Source of the DNA: Limnoglobus roseus
Lineage (GTDB): Bacteria > Planctomycetota > Planctomycetia > Gemmatales > Gemmataceae
Length of the DNA: 64,000 nt
NCBI RefSeq assembly: GCF_008254045.1
Contig: NZ_CP042425.1
Span: 3,906,001 to 3,970,000, forward strand
Direction: 5' to 3'
Numbering within the stretch: position 1 is the first letter of the stretch; every line of letters starts with the position of its first letter. The translations under genes were made by a program, and so were the position numbers. The notes below the pieces were generated by a model. It made no database searches. It was not told the DNA's origin and saw only the letters and a program-made list of their open reading frames with translations. This document shows positions 43,546 through 52,444 of this stretch, in pieces.

Positions 43546-43965
43546 TTAGACGAGGTTGATCGTAACGTCGATGTTGCCCCGAGTGGCCTTGGAATAGGGG
43601 CAAATCTGGTGGGCGGCGTCTAGGACCTTCCGTGCGACCTCAGGATCCAGCCCCGGCAGGCTGACGTTGAGCCGTGCGCGGAGGACGTATCCGCCGTCGT
43701 TCGTGCCGAGGTCCACCTCCGCGTCAATCGCCCGGTCGGCGGGCAGTGTGATCTTCAGTTGGCTGGCCGCCACGTTCATCGCTCCGATGAAGCAGGCCGA
43801 CCAACCGGCCGCGAACAGTTGTTCCGGGTTGGTCCCGGTCCCGATCGCGCCCGGCGACGACAATTTTACTTCCAGGCGGCCGTCCGAACTGCGGGCTGCG
43901 CCGTCCCGGCCGCCAGTGGCGTGGGTCTTGGCCGTGTACAACACTTTGTCGATTTGAGTCGCCAT
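43546..43965 (-). CDS. ohr: Organic hydroperoxide resistance protein, Ohr/OsmC family (139 aa)
   Basis: A thiol peroxidase that reduces organic hydroperoxides in the cytoplasm. The two reactive Cys are seen in W-S-A-C-F (C58) and I-C-P-Y-S (C122). A-T-G-G-R-D-G near residue 17 carries the conserved Arg. L-Y-T-A-K-T-H-A-T-G-G-R is typical of Ohr rather than OsmC. Length is normal. It lies 63 bases upstream of the SDR gene on the same strand, which suggests an oxidative-stress operon of Ohr, SDR and tautomerase. The usual OhrR partner is not next to it. Confidence 0.92.
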   Translation of the reverse strand: MATQIDKVLYTAKTHATGGRDGAARSSDGRLEVKLSSPGAIGTGTNPEQLFAAGWSACFIGAMNVAASQLKITLPADRAIDAEVDLGTNDGGYVLRARLNVSLPGLDPEVARKVLDAAHQICPYSKATRGNIDVTINLV

Positions 43966-44049
43966 GACATTCTCCGTTCAAGTTGAGGAATGGTTCTTGG
44001 TTGAATAAGCGTTCGGGCCGGACACTCGCTTACGCTACAGCGCCCTGCA

Positions 44050-44105
44050 TTACACCTGGGCCATGCCGCCATCGACGAACAGGTCGATCCCGGTCACGAA
44101 TTAGG
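44050..44105 (-). pseudogene. SDR C-terminal remnant
   Basis: The minus strand reads V-T-G-I-D-L-F-V-D-G-G-M-A-Q-V followed by TAA, the standard C-terminus of an SDR enzyme. Upstream the frame is broken within a few codons. It is a scrap of a second dehydrogenase gene beside the Ohr gene. Confidence 0.6.
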
Positions 44106-44200
44106 TCTGTCGCCGGCCGGTGATGTAGTTCGGTACTCCGAAATCGAGAGACGCAAACAAGAGCGAGCCGCCGACGTGACGGCCCGCAGGAAGCGGAGCC

Positions 44201-44707
44201 TTACGCTGCGAGGCGAGCCGTCGTCACCTTCTGAGCGTGCCGGGTGGACATGCGAATCTTCAAGACCTGGAACGTGACGCCGATCACGAACGCGGCCAGT
44301 AGGGCAATACGGACCGGAATCAGCGCCGGGTCAGCGGGGCTGGAGGCGAACGGCTTGCCGGTCGGGAACCGCTTGAGCGTTTCGGTGGTGAGGAAGACCC
44401 ACAACAGCAGGTAACTGGCCGACAGGGCGACTGTCTGGGTGTACCCGGCCTTCCGCCAGTTGCCCCGCAGGGTGAGCGTGCCGATCGCCAGAAGGGCGAG
44501 CGTGAGAAGACCGAGCGCCTGGCCGGGGGTGAACCCGATGGTCAGGATGAATCCGAATCCGGTAACCGTGCCTGCGAGCATCGTGCCGACGTACCACCGG
44601 CCGAGTCGGGTCTTCGGATCGATCGCCCCGCGCCGGGCGTAGGCGGCCAGGCCGAGGCCGACGGGCAGGACGCTGATGATCGTGTGCAGAAGGGTGAAGA
44701 CGGTCAT
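44201..44707 (-). CDS. Hypothetical four-TM membrane protein (168 aa)
   Basis: Starts M-T-V-F-T-L-L-H-T-I-I-S-V-L-P-V-G-L-G-L. Hydrophobic segments lie near 3-22, 42-62, 66-82, 92-112 and 130-150. The sequence resembles small DUF2306/DoxX-like membrane proteins but I cannot place it firmly. It is divergent from the HxlR-type regulator, and the palindrome between them points to control by that regulator. The longer start at 44740 would run through the operator and is less likely. Confidence 0.7.
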   Translation of the reverse strand: MTVFTLLHTIISVLPVGLGLAAYARRGAIDPKTRLGRWYVGTMLAGTVTGFGFILTIGFTPGQALGLLTLALLAIGTLTLRGNWRKAGYTQTVALSASYLLLWVFLTTETLKRFPTGKPFASSPADPALIPVRIALLAAFVIGVTFQVLKIRMSTRHAQKVTTARLAA

Positions 44708-44726
44708 GGCTCTCTCCAAGCTATCG

Positions 44727-44779
44727 GTTGCACATTGCAACTGACTGGATATACTGAAGGTGTGGTCGCATCTTGCAAC
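44727..44779. promoter_or_regulatory. Palindromic operator and promoter between membrane gene and HxlR regulator
   Basis: GTTGCACATTGCAAC at 44727-44741 is a 6-bp inverted repeat with a 3-base centre, and TTGCAAC recurs at 44773-44779. A possible plus-strand promoter, TTGCAC (44729-44734) and TATACT (44750-44755) with a 15-base spacer, overlaps the palindrome. Confidence 0.55.
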
Positions 44780-44805
44780 TTGATTGCGGGTTTTTGGAGG
44801 GGGTC

Positions 44806-45237
44806 ATGAAACGCACGAGTTTCGCAGGGGACACGTGCCCGGTGGCGCGGGCGGTGGACGTGGTCGGGGATTGGTGGTCGCTCTTGATCGTCCGCGACGC
44901 CTTCATCGGGCGGCGGCGATTCGGCGAATTCGAGAAGGGCCTGGGGGTGGCGAAGAACATCCTGACGGACCGACTTCGGAAGTTGGTCGCGGCCGGGGTG
45001 CTGGAGACGATCCCCGCGGCGGACGGGAGCGCTTACAAGGAGTACGCGCTGACCAATCGCGGCCGCGGCCTGTTGCCGGTCGTGGTGGCCCTCGGGCAGT
45101 GGGCGGCGTGCGAGGACTCCGGGTTCGCGCTGGTCGATGCCAAGAAAGGGAAGCCGGCCCGCCTGGAGTTTCGCTCGGAGGACGGACGGAAACTCGATCC
45201 GAACGACGTGCGGCTGGTCCCGCCGGCCGCGGACTAA
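44806..45237 (+). CDS. HxlR-family transcriptional regulator (143 aa)
   Basis: A winged-helix regulator with the family N-terminus T-C-P-V-A-R-A-V-D-V-V-G-D-W-W-S-L-L-I-V-R-D, including a Cys at position 11 that could sense redox or electrophiles. F-G-E-F-E-K-G-L-G-V-A-K-N-I-L-T-D-R-L is the recognition region. GGAGG precedes the ATG at 44806. It is divergent from the membrane protein gene and faces the palindromic operator, so autoregulation and control of that gene are likely. The upstream redox genes may also be targets (inference). Confidence 0.9.
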   Translation: MKRTSFAGDTCPVARAVDVVGDWWSLLIVRDAFIGRRRFGEFEKGLGVAKNILTDRLRKLVAAGVLETIPAADGSAYKEYALTNRGRGLLPVVVALGQWAACEDSGFALVDAKKGKPARLEFRSEDGRKLDPNDVRLVPPAAD

Positions 45238-45292
45238 ACGGTCCTGGCGTTCCTCGGCGGCCGTGCGGGTCTCGATATCTCTGTTCGAACAA

Positions 45293-46639
45293 TCACGGAC
45301 CGACTGAAATCGGCTGGCCATCGGAGAGGCTTGCGGACGGCGTCGCGATCAATTCGGTCCCGGTGAAATCGACCCACGCGGTCGTGCCGGATCGCTTGAA
45401 GCGGAGGACCTGCGTTGTCTGAGCGTCGCCGCGGGCCAGTTGCACACCGACGCGGACCGCCTTGCCATCCTCGACGAGGTAAACCACCGCCTCGTCGTTC
45501 GCCTTGCCGACGGCTGCGGCCGGCAGCGACCAGTCGGGGGGCACGTCGGCCGTCAGCCGGACTTTCGCGTACGTACCGGGGCGAACCTTCCCCTCGGGGT
45601 TCGGCAGGTCCACCTCGACGCGGAGCGTTCGCGAGCCGGGGTCGAGCGACCAGGACGTCCGCGTGACCTTCCCCGTGCCGCCTGGGGACAAGCCTTGCAG
45701 CGCGAGCTTCACGTCTTGCCCGGCCGTCACCAGCCCGGCGTCGGCTTCGGGCACCTGGAACACGACCCGCACCGGGTCGATGCGGGCGACGGCGAACAGG
45801 CTGTGCTTGCCGTCGGCGGCGGTGAAGTCGCCGGCGCTCACGGCCCGCCGCGTGACGATGCCGTCGAACGGAGCCTTCAGGCGGGTGTACCCGCGGAGGG
45901 CGTCCACCCGCCGCACGTCAGCTTTCGCCACGTCGAGCCTGGCCTCGGCGGTCGTCACGTCGGCGATGGCTTTCTCGGCGTCGGCCTGCGCCTTCGCGAC
46001 CGCCGCGTCGGCTGACGTGACCTTCGCATCGGCCTCGGCTTTACCTGCCTCGGCCGCCTTGAACTGGTTCACCGTCTCGTCGCGGGTCTGGGCGTCGATA
46101 ACGCCGCCGGTGACGAGCTTCGCGGCCCGCGTCGCCTCGGACTGCCATCGGTCGTAGAGGGCTTGCGCCCGCGTCAGGCCGGCCTTCGCCTCCGCCACCT
46201 GGGCTTTCGCGGCCGTCACCCCGGCGGTCGCGGCGGCGTGGGCCTTCGTCGCCTGCTGCACCTCGGCCGCGTACTGCCGGGCGGTCGCCTCCTTCTGCTT
46301 GAACTCTTCCTCCAACTCCGGCACCGACAACTCGGCGAGAATCTGGTCCTTCTTCACGCGGCTGCCGATGTCGATTAGGCGGTCGTGTTCGGAATGAGAT
46401 GCCTTGTCCGGGTCGGCCGAGAGCGCGCGGACGTAGCCGGGGATTTTGGCGAACAGCGTCACTTCCTCGAACGCCTGCACCGTCCCGGGCTGTTCGACGA
46501 CGCGCTGCACGGTCTTCCGTTGCGGCTTCACCACGGTGACGACCGGCGCCGTGGCGGGCACGGGGGCCGTCGCGGTGGGTGTTGAGCGATTGCAACCGCC
46601 GGCGACTGCGAGTGACGCGAGCAGAAGAAATTTACGCAT
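45293..46639 (-). CDS. RND efflux periplasmic adaptor, lipoprotein (448 aa)
   Basis: The membrane-fusion subunit of a tripartite pump. The signal peptide ends in A-V-A-G-G-C with Cys16 for lipid attachment. A split lipoyl domain flanks a long alpha-helical hairpin (residues about 110-245, Ala/Lys/Glu-rich). L-K-A-P-F-D-G-I-V-T-R-R marks the second lipoyl half, and a beta-barrel follows. Its ATG overlaps the end of the RND transporter gene by eight bases. Gene order on this strand is outer-membrane channel, transporter, adaptor. Confidence 0.9.
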   Translation of the reverse strand: MRKFLLLASLAVAGGCNRSTPTATAPVPATAPVVTVVKPQRKTVQRVVEQPGTVQAFEEVTLFAKIPGYVRALSADPDKASHSEHDRLIDIGSRVKKDQILAELSVPELEEEFKQKEATARQYAAEVQQATKAHAAATAGVTAAKAQVAEAKAGLTRAQALYDRWQSEATRAAKLVTGGVIDAQTRDETVNQFKAAEAGKAEADAKVTSADAAVAKAQADAEKAIADVTTAEARLDVAKADVRRVDALRGYTRLKAPFDGIVTRRAVSAGDFTAADGKHSLFAVARIDPVRVVFQVPEADAGLVTAGQDVKLALQGLSPGGTGKVTRTSWSLDPGSRTLRVEVDLPNPEGKVRPGTYAKVRLTADVPPDWSLPAAAVGKANDEAVVYLVEDGKAVRVGVQLARGDAQTTQVLRFKRSGTTAWVDFTGTELIATPSASLSDGQPISVGP

Positions 46640-49600
46640 CGCGCGTCTCCGGGGTGTAGTGGCGGCTGGCCGGGTCGAACGGGTCGAGCGACGGCGACGC
46701 GGTGGACGCGCGGCCCATCACCAGGGCGAACACCGCCGGCAGGACCAGCAGCGTCGCGCACGTCGAAGCGAGGAGGCCGCCGATCACGGCCCGGCCGAGC
46801 GGGGCGGTCTGGTCGCCACCGTCCCCGAGGCCGAGGGCCAGCGGCAGCATCCCGGCGATCATCGCGCAACTCGTCATGAGGACCGCCCGCGCCCGCGTGC
46901 GGGCCCCGTCGGTAGCGGCATCGCGGGCGGTCCGGCCGGCCAGGCGGGACCGCTCGGCGAACGTCACGAACAGGATCGCGTTCGCCGTCGCCACGCCGAC
47001 GGCCATGATCGCGCCGAGGAACGATTGCAGGTTGAGTGTGGACCCCGTCGCGAACAAGGCCAGCGCCGCGCCGGCGAGGACGGCGGGGACCGACGCGACC
47101 GCGACGAGCGCCAGCCGAAGGGACTGGAAGTAGGCGGTCAGAAGCAAGGCGATGACGGCGACGGCGACGGCAAGGCCGAACGTCAGGCCGCGGAACAACT
47201 CGTTGAACGGCGTCACCTGGCCGCGGACATCGACCGCGATGCCCTTCGGAACTTCGCCCGCGGCCGAAATCGCGCCCGCCACGTCGGCGGCCACGCCGCC
47301 CAGGTCGCGCCCCTGGACGTTCGCGGTGAGGGTGACGACCCGCTTCATGTTGTACCGATCGTATTCGCCCGGCATGGCCCCTTCCTTGACCGCCCCCACG
47401 TCGCGGACCAGCACGCGGTCCGAGCCGGTGCCGAGGACGGGGATGAGTTCCAAATCCTGCGGCGAAGTGATGAGCGTGTACGGCACCTCGACCTGCACCT
47501 GGTAGCCGATGCCGCTGGCCGGGTCCCGCCAGTAGTTCGGCACCGTGAACCGGCTCGACGACGTGAACGGCGTGACCGCGCGGGCCACGTCGGCGGCCGT
47601 GCCGCCGGTCGCGGCGAGGCGCTCCCGGTCCACCACGACTTCGACCGTCGGGTAGTCGAGCGGCTGCGAGTATTGCAGGTCTTTCAGGCCGGCGACCTTC
47701 TCCAACTCCGCGCGAATCTTCTCCGCATACGCCCGACTCGCGGCCACGTTCGCCCCGGCGATTTGCACCTCGATGGGCGTCGGCGAGCCGAAGCTCATCA
47801 CTTCGTTCACGATGTCGGCCGGCTCGAACGAAAGCCGAATCTCGGCGGCCCGCTTCTTCGCCACGTCGGCCGGCACGCCCTCGGTCGCCCACTTCGCGGC
47901 GGTCCACGCTTCCAGGTGGGCGGGCAGTTTCTCGCGAAGCCGGGCCTTCAGTTCGTCAACGCGGACGGACCCCGGCTTGAGCGAAACGCGGATCGCCGAC
48001 TCGTGCGGGCCGCCCATCCAGAGGTAGACGGCGTTGATCGGATAGCTCGACGGCACGACGCCCACGTAGCCGAGCGAGATCGCCACGTCGCCGCCCGACG
48101 CGCGCACCTCGTCGCCGACGAACCGGAGCGCTTCCTGCGTGATCGCCTCGGTCTGCTCGATGCGCGTGCCGGTCGGCGCACGGAGGCGGAGTTGGAATTG
48201 CCCGGCGTCCACTTGCGGGAAAATCTCCGTGCCGAGCCGCGGGCCGAGGACGAGCACGACGACCGCCATGAGGCCGAGGTACGCGGGCACGAGCAGCCAC
48301 CGGCTCGCGGTGATCGCGGCCAAGAACCGCGAGTACGAGCCCGCTTCCGTCGGTGCCGGGTGATGGCGCTTCTTCAGCAGCAACACGCAGAGGACCGGGA
48401 CGAACGTGCTGGAGAGCACGTAGCTCGCGACCATCGCGAAGCCGACGGCCAGCGAGAGCGGCAGGAACAGGCCGCGGGCCGCCCCTTCCATCACGAACGA
48501 CGGGATGAACACGGCTAGCACGCACAGCATCGCGAGCAGCCGCGGCACGGCCGTTTCCTGGTTCCCGCGGCGGACGGCGAGCGCGACGGAATAGGTCTGT
48601 TCGAGCTGCCGGTGGATGTTCTCGACCTCGACCGTCGCCTCGTCCACGAGAATGCCGACGGCCAGCGCGAGGCCGCCGAGCGTCATCAGGTTGATCGTCT
48701 GGCCGGTCAGCCAGAGGGCGACGAGCGCCGCCACCAGCGCGAACGGGATGTTCAGCACGACGACGATGACGCTCCGCCAGTCGCGGAGGAACAGCAGCAC
48801 CATCAGGCCGACGAGCGCCGCGGCAATCAGGCCCTCGACGGCGACGCCCTTCATCGAGTTCGTCACGTAGGGCGACTGGTCGAACTCGAAGCTCACCTTG
48901 ATGTCGTCCGGCAGTTCGGCCTGCATCTTCGGCAGGTTCGCCCGGACGTTGGCGACCACGTCGAGTGTCGAGGCGTTCGCCCGCTTCGTCACCAGGATGT
49001 AGACCGCCCGCTTGCCGTTCACCAGGGCGTACCCGGTCGGGATGTCGCTGGCGTCGTCGATCAACGGCCGGGCGGTCACGGGGTCGCGCTTCACCACGTC
49101 GCGGAGGAGGACGCCGGGCTTGACCTCGATCGTGCCGAGGTCGGCGGGCTGCACGACCATCGCGTTCGTCGGCACTAATGGCATCCGCGTCGCGTCCCGA
49201 ATCTGGCCCGACGGGGCGATGGTGTTGCCCTCTGTGAGCTTCTTGACCACGTCGTCGGCGGAGAGGCCGTAGGCGCGAAGGCGGTCGGGGTCGGCCCGGA
49301 CGACGACGGTGCGCTGACTGCCGCCGAACGGTGGCGGGGCGGAGACGCCCTCGATGGCCGCGAACATCGGCCGCACCTTGAACAGCGCCTGGTCCTGAAT
49401 CTGACCGATGGTCTTCGACTCGCTCGACATCACGAGGTAGCCGACCGGCACGCTGCCGGTGTCGAACCGCATGATGAACGGATTCACCGTCCCCGGCGGC
49501 ATGAACGCCCGGCTGCGGTTCACGTACCCGACCGTCTCGCCCATCGCCTGGGCCATGTCGGTGCCGGGGTGGAAGAAGAGCTTCATCAGGGACATGCCCT

Positions 49601-49856
49601 GGACGTTCTTCGATTCGACGTGGTGGATGCCGCCGATGTAGAGGAAGTGGTACTCGTAGTAGTTGGCGATCAGCCCTTCCATCTGCTGCGGGTCCATCCC
49701 GCCGTAGGGCTGGGCGACGTAGATGACGGGCAGGTTCAGGGCCGGGAAGATGTCCACCTTCATCCGCGTATAGGCGAGAACACCGGCGAACACCGTTCCG
49801 AGAACGAACGCGAGGACCGTAACCGGGCGGCGCAGGGCGGTGGCGATCGGGTTCAT
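46632..49856 (-). CDS. RND-family efflux transporter permease (1074 aa)
   Basis: A HAE1/AcrB-like inner-membrane pump of usual length, starting M-N-P-I-A-T-A-L-R-R-P-V-T-V-L. TM4 has G-I-L-V-D-E-A-T-V-E-V-E-N-I-H-R, where AcrB has D-D; here the pair is Asp-Glu. TM10 has V-G-V-A-T-A-N-A-I-L-F-V-T-F, lacking the AcrB relay Lys (position of K940). This combination occurs in a subgroup of RND permeases, so proton coupling may differ. Two large periplasmic loops are present. The ATG at 49856 is chosen over 49883. It is cotranscribed with the upstream channel gene (68-base gap) and the overlapping adaptor. Confidence 0.92.
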   Translation of the reverse strand: MNPIATALRRPVTVLAFVLGTVFAGVLAYTRMKVDIFPALNLPVIYVAQPYGGMDPQQMEGLIANYYEYHFLYIGGIHHVESKNVQGMSLMKLFFHPGTDMAQAMGETVGYVNRSRAFMPPGTVNPFIMRFDTGSVPVGYLVMSSESKTIGQIQDQALFKVRPMFAAIEGVSAPPPFGGSQRTVVVRADPDRLRAYGLSADDVVKKLTEGNTIAPSGQIRDATRMPLVPTNAMVVQPADLGTIEVKPGVLLRDVVKRDPVTARPLIDDASDIPTGYALVNGKRAVYILVTKRANASTLDVVANVRANLPKMQAELPDDIKVSFEFDQSPYVTNSMKGVAVEGLIAAALVGLMVLLFLRDWRSVIVVVLNIPFALVAALVALWLTGQTINLMTLGGLALAVGILVDEATVEVENIHRQLEQTYSVALAVRRGNQETAVPRLLAMLCVLAVFIPSFVMEGAARGLFLPLSLAVGFAMVASYVLSSTFVPVLCVLLLKKRHHPAPTEAGSYSRFLAAITASRWLLVPAYLGLMAVVVLVLGPRLGTEIFPQVDAGQFQLRLRAPTGTRIEQTEAITQEALRFVGDEVRASGGDVAISLGYVGVVPSSYPINAVYLWMGGPHESAIRVSLKPGSVRVDELKARLREKLPAHLEAWTAAKWATEGVPADVAKKRAAEIRLSFEPADIVNEVMSFGSPTPIEVQIAGANVAASRAYAEKIRAELEKVAGLKDLQYSQPLDYPTVEVVVDRERLAATGGTAADVARAVTPFTSSSRFTVPNYWRDPASGIGYQVQVEVPYTLITSPQDLELIPVLGTGSDRVLVRDVGAVKEGAMPGEYDRYNMKRVVTLTANVQGRDLGGVAADVAGAISAAGEVPKGIAVDVRGQVTPFNELFRGLTFGLAVAVAVIALLLTAYFQSLRLALVAVASVPAVLAGAALALFATGSTLNLQSFLGAIMAVGVATANAILFVTFAERSRLAGRTARDAATDGARTRARAVLMTSCAMIAGMLPLALGLGDGGDQTAPLGRAVIGGLLASTCATLLVLPAVFALVMGRASTASPSLDPFDPASRHYTPETRDA

Positions 49857-49923
49857 CGCGAGGTCCGACGGGTGGAGGGGCACTGTTGATTTAACCCCTG
49901 AAGCGGGGCGACGGGTAGCGGAC

Positions 49924-51471
49924 TTACGGCAATTTCGCGGGCGACTCGGCCGGCTTCGCCCGCTCGCACAGCGCCTGACCGGGCTGCCCCATCGCGCGAT
50001 AGAGGCGGAACTGCGCGCGGTTGTGGTCGGCGATCGTCTGATAGTAGTCGCGGTACGCCTGATCGAGGGCCGTGACTGCGGCGACGGCTTCGAGCGGGCG
50101 GAACACGAGGATCAACAGTTCGCCGACCCGCTTGGTCTGCCCCAACCCTTGCAGGTTCTTCTCGGCCGAGGCCGTCGCGTTGGCCAACCCCTCTTCGGCG
50201 GACTTCAGGCGGCGAGCCGTCCGCGACACCTGAGCGTGAGCCTGTACGATCTCGGCCTTCACTTGGTCCTGCACCCGCAGCACTTCCAGGAGCGCCCGGC
50301 GGCTCTCGCTCTCTCGCTCGCGGACCGACGCGCGGTTGCCGAGGCCGAGGTTCTGGAACTCCCACACGGCTTGCAGGTCCACGCTGAAGCGGGCACCGAA
50401 GTTCTGCACGTCGTCGTTGACGCCGCCGCCGAAATACCCGCCGGCCAGCCCCGGCACGTTCGATCCGACGCCGCGGACCGCGAGCGAGGGGTAGTACGGC
50501 CGCCGTTGTTCCTGTTTCACCCTCACGAGGGCCGCCTGAATCACCGCCTGTTGCGACGCGAGTTCCGGCCGGTGCGTCAGTCCGATGGCGAGCAACTCGT
50601 CGAGCGGCATGTCCGGGTCGATGAGGCTGACGAGCAGCGACGGGTCTTCGCTCGGCTCGACCAGCGTGCCGGCTTGCAACCGCAACAGCCGCGTGAGTTC
50701 GGCGCTCGCCACCTGCCACCGCTCGTAGGCCGATTCCACCGCCTGCCGACGGCGGGCGGCCTCGGCCTTCGCCCGGTTGACTTCCACGTCCGGCGTCAGA
50801 TCGGGTGCCAGTTTCGCGGTGCGTGCGACCAGGTCGTCGGCCCGCCTCAGGGTTTCGAGCGACCCGGCCACGTCACCGCGGGCCTGCTGGACGTCGAAGT
50901 ATGCGATGGCGACGGCGAACGTCGTGTCGTTCCGAACCGTCTGGGCGTTCGCCTGCGAGCCACGGAGCACCTGTCGGGCGGCGAGCGGCGCGTACACCGC
51001 GTCCGTGACCGACACCACCGCCTGCGGCCCCGCGCCGAGCATCAGCGACGATCGGCTCGTGCCAAAGACGCTGCCGACGATGTCCTGAATCTGGCCGTCG
51101 TGGCGGAAGTAATCGACGCCGAGGTTCACGTTCGGTAGCCAGAGGGCGTTCGCGCGGTCCACCCCCGCGGTCGCGAGTCGTACCCGCTCCTCGGCGATCC
51201 GGACGTCGAGCGAGTTCGCATTCGTGAGTGCGAACGCAGCCGGCAGAGTAATGGTGAACGTGTCGGCGGACCCCTTCTCGGCCGCCGCCGGTTCCTCGAA
51301 CTTCGCCTGCTGGATTTCGCGGACGGGCGCTGGTGCCGGCTTCGGCTTCGGGCTTTCGACGCGGGTTGCGATAGGGATCGGCAACGTCTGGTCGTCGAGC
51401 GTCGCGCAAGCGGGCACCCCGACAACCAGACAACAGACCAAAACTCGGAGCCGGTGGCGAATGGGAGTCAC
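49924..51471 (-). CDS. TolC-like outer-membrane efflux channel, lipoprotein (515 aa)
   Basis: The outer-membrane factor of the same pump. The signal sequence ends V-G-V-P-A-C with a lipid-anchored Cys22. The OEP domain repeats are seen as A-L-T-N-A-N-S-L-D-V-R-I-A-E-E-R-V-R-L-A and, in the second half, I-G-L-T-H-R-P-E-L-A-S-Q-Q-A-V-I-Q-A-A, each followed by coiled-coil helices. The order channel-transporter-adaptor differs from the commoner adaptor-transporter-channel. No regulator is adjacent. Confidence 0.9.
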   Translation of the reverse strand: MTPIRHRLRVLVCCLVVGVPACATLDDQTLPIPIATRVESPKPKPAPAPVREIQQAKFEEPAAAEKGSADTFTITLPAAFALTNANSLDVRIAEERVRLATAGVDRANALWLPNVNLGVDYFRHDGQIQDIVGSVFGTSRSSLMLGAGPQAVVSVTDAVYAPLAARQVLRGSQANAQTVRNDTTFAVAIAYFDVQQARGDVAGSLETLRRADDLVARTAKLAPDLTPDVEVNRAKAEAARRRQAVESAYERWQVASAELTRLLRLQAGTLVEPSEDPSLLVSLIDPDMPLDELLAIGLTHRPELASQQAVIQAALVRVKQEQRRPYYPSLAVRGVGSNVPGLAGGYFGGGVNDDVQNFGARFSVDLQAVWEFQNLGLGNRASVRERESESRRALLEVLRVQDQVKAEIVQAHAQVSRTARRLKSAEEGLANATASAEKNLQGLGQTKRVGELLILVFRPLEAVAAVTALDQAYRDYYQTIADHNRAQFRLYRAMGQPGQALCERAKPAESPAKLP

Positions 51472-51704
51472 CTTGGAGGACGTGAGGGTTATCGACCGGA
51501 TTGCGGGCGGAACTCGACCGTAAGCCCGCGAAACCCGTCGCCCTTGCCCGGTTTGCCTATTCCCTGTCCGCCCACTGCCATCGAGGCGCAGCAGATGGCC
51601 GCAGGGAGGCGTAGGAAACCGAAGACCCTGTCAGAAAACGAAGGCGGGGAAGCACTTAGTGCTTCCCCGTGCGACTCGCCGCTATCACTTGCACAAGACT
51701 CGAA

Positions 51705-51791
51705 CGGAGAGTGTGGGATTCGAACCCACGGTAGGGTTTCCCCTACGGAAGTTTTCAAGACTTCTGCCTTAAACCGCTCGGCCAACTCTCC
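51705..51791 (-). tRNA. tRNA-Ser (anticodon TGA)
   Basis: The minus strand folds as a class II tRNA: acceptor GGAGAG with CTCTCC, D-arm GGCCGAGCGG, anticodon stem GAAGT-ACTTC around CTTGAAA (anticodon TGA), a long variable arm GTAGGG-GAAA-CCCTAC, and T-loop TTCGAAT. CCA is not encoded. Confidence 0.95.
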
Positions 51792-52055
51792 GCCCGTATG
51801 GTAGCAGATCGCGACAAAATTTGAAGCGGTCCCGTCGCCTCTCGTTCCGAAAGGCGACGGGTTCTCCCCGGCAACTGGCCATCGCCCCGGGAGTTACTAT
51901 CATTCACGATTCCGCTAGCCGGCCGGAAATCCGTGCGGCCCCTTGTCAGGCCCGGGACGGCCGATACACTCGTAACAGTGTAACTGGGATATTTTTTAGC
52001 TACCGTGAGCAGGAGCGACGCGGCGGAGGTAGAACCGAGAAAGAGGAACGGGACG

Positions 52056-52325
52056 ATGTCGATTACGAAGGACCGCAAGACCGAACTCATCAACCAATTC
52101 CGACGCAGCGACTCCGATACGGGGTCGCCGGAAGTGCAAATCGCTATCCTCACGGCTCGCATCAACGAGCTGACCGAGCACATGCGCACGCACTCCAAGG
52201 ATTTCGCCAGCCGTCGCGGGTTGCTGAAGATGGTCAGTTCGCGGGCGGGATTGCTGAACTACCTGCGGGAAACCGAACGAGAACGCTATCTGCAAGTCAT
52301 CAGCAAGCTCGGCCTGCGGAAGTAA
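52056..52325 (+). CDS. rpsO: 30S ribosomal protein S15 (89 aa)
   Basis: Binds 16S rRNA early in small-subunit assembly. The sequence has [21 protein letters not shown] and [15 protein letters not shown], both invariant S15 segments, and full family length. I chose the ATG at 52056 (M-S-I-T-K-D-R-K), which has GAGG upstream; a longer frame to 52005 is not part of S15. It precedes pnp, the common bacterial order, with a hairpin between them. Confidence 0.98.
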   Translation: MSITKDRKTELINQFRRSDSDTGSPEVQIAILTARINELTEHMRTHSKDFASRRGLLKMVSSRAGLLNYLRETERERYLQVISKLGLRK

Positions 52326-52353
52326 CTTCCCACGAGACTCCTTCAAATCGCCA

Positions 52354-52384
52354 TCAGCCGCCGGGACTTCACCCGCGCGGCTGA
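52354..52384 (+). terminator. rpsO-pnp intergenic hairpin
   Basis: TCAGCCGC with GCGGCTGA form the outer stem and GGG-CCC the inner part. It has no T-run. In other bacteria this interval holds an RNase III or attenuation site that controls pnp. Confidence 0.55.
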
Positions 52385-52444
52385 CACCGTTTCTACCACC
52401 CGCCGCCCCCACTGACTCCACACTCCGACGAAAGGGTTCGAACA

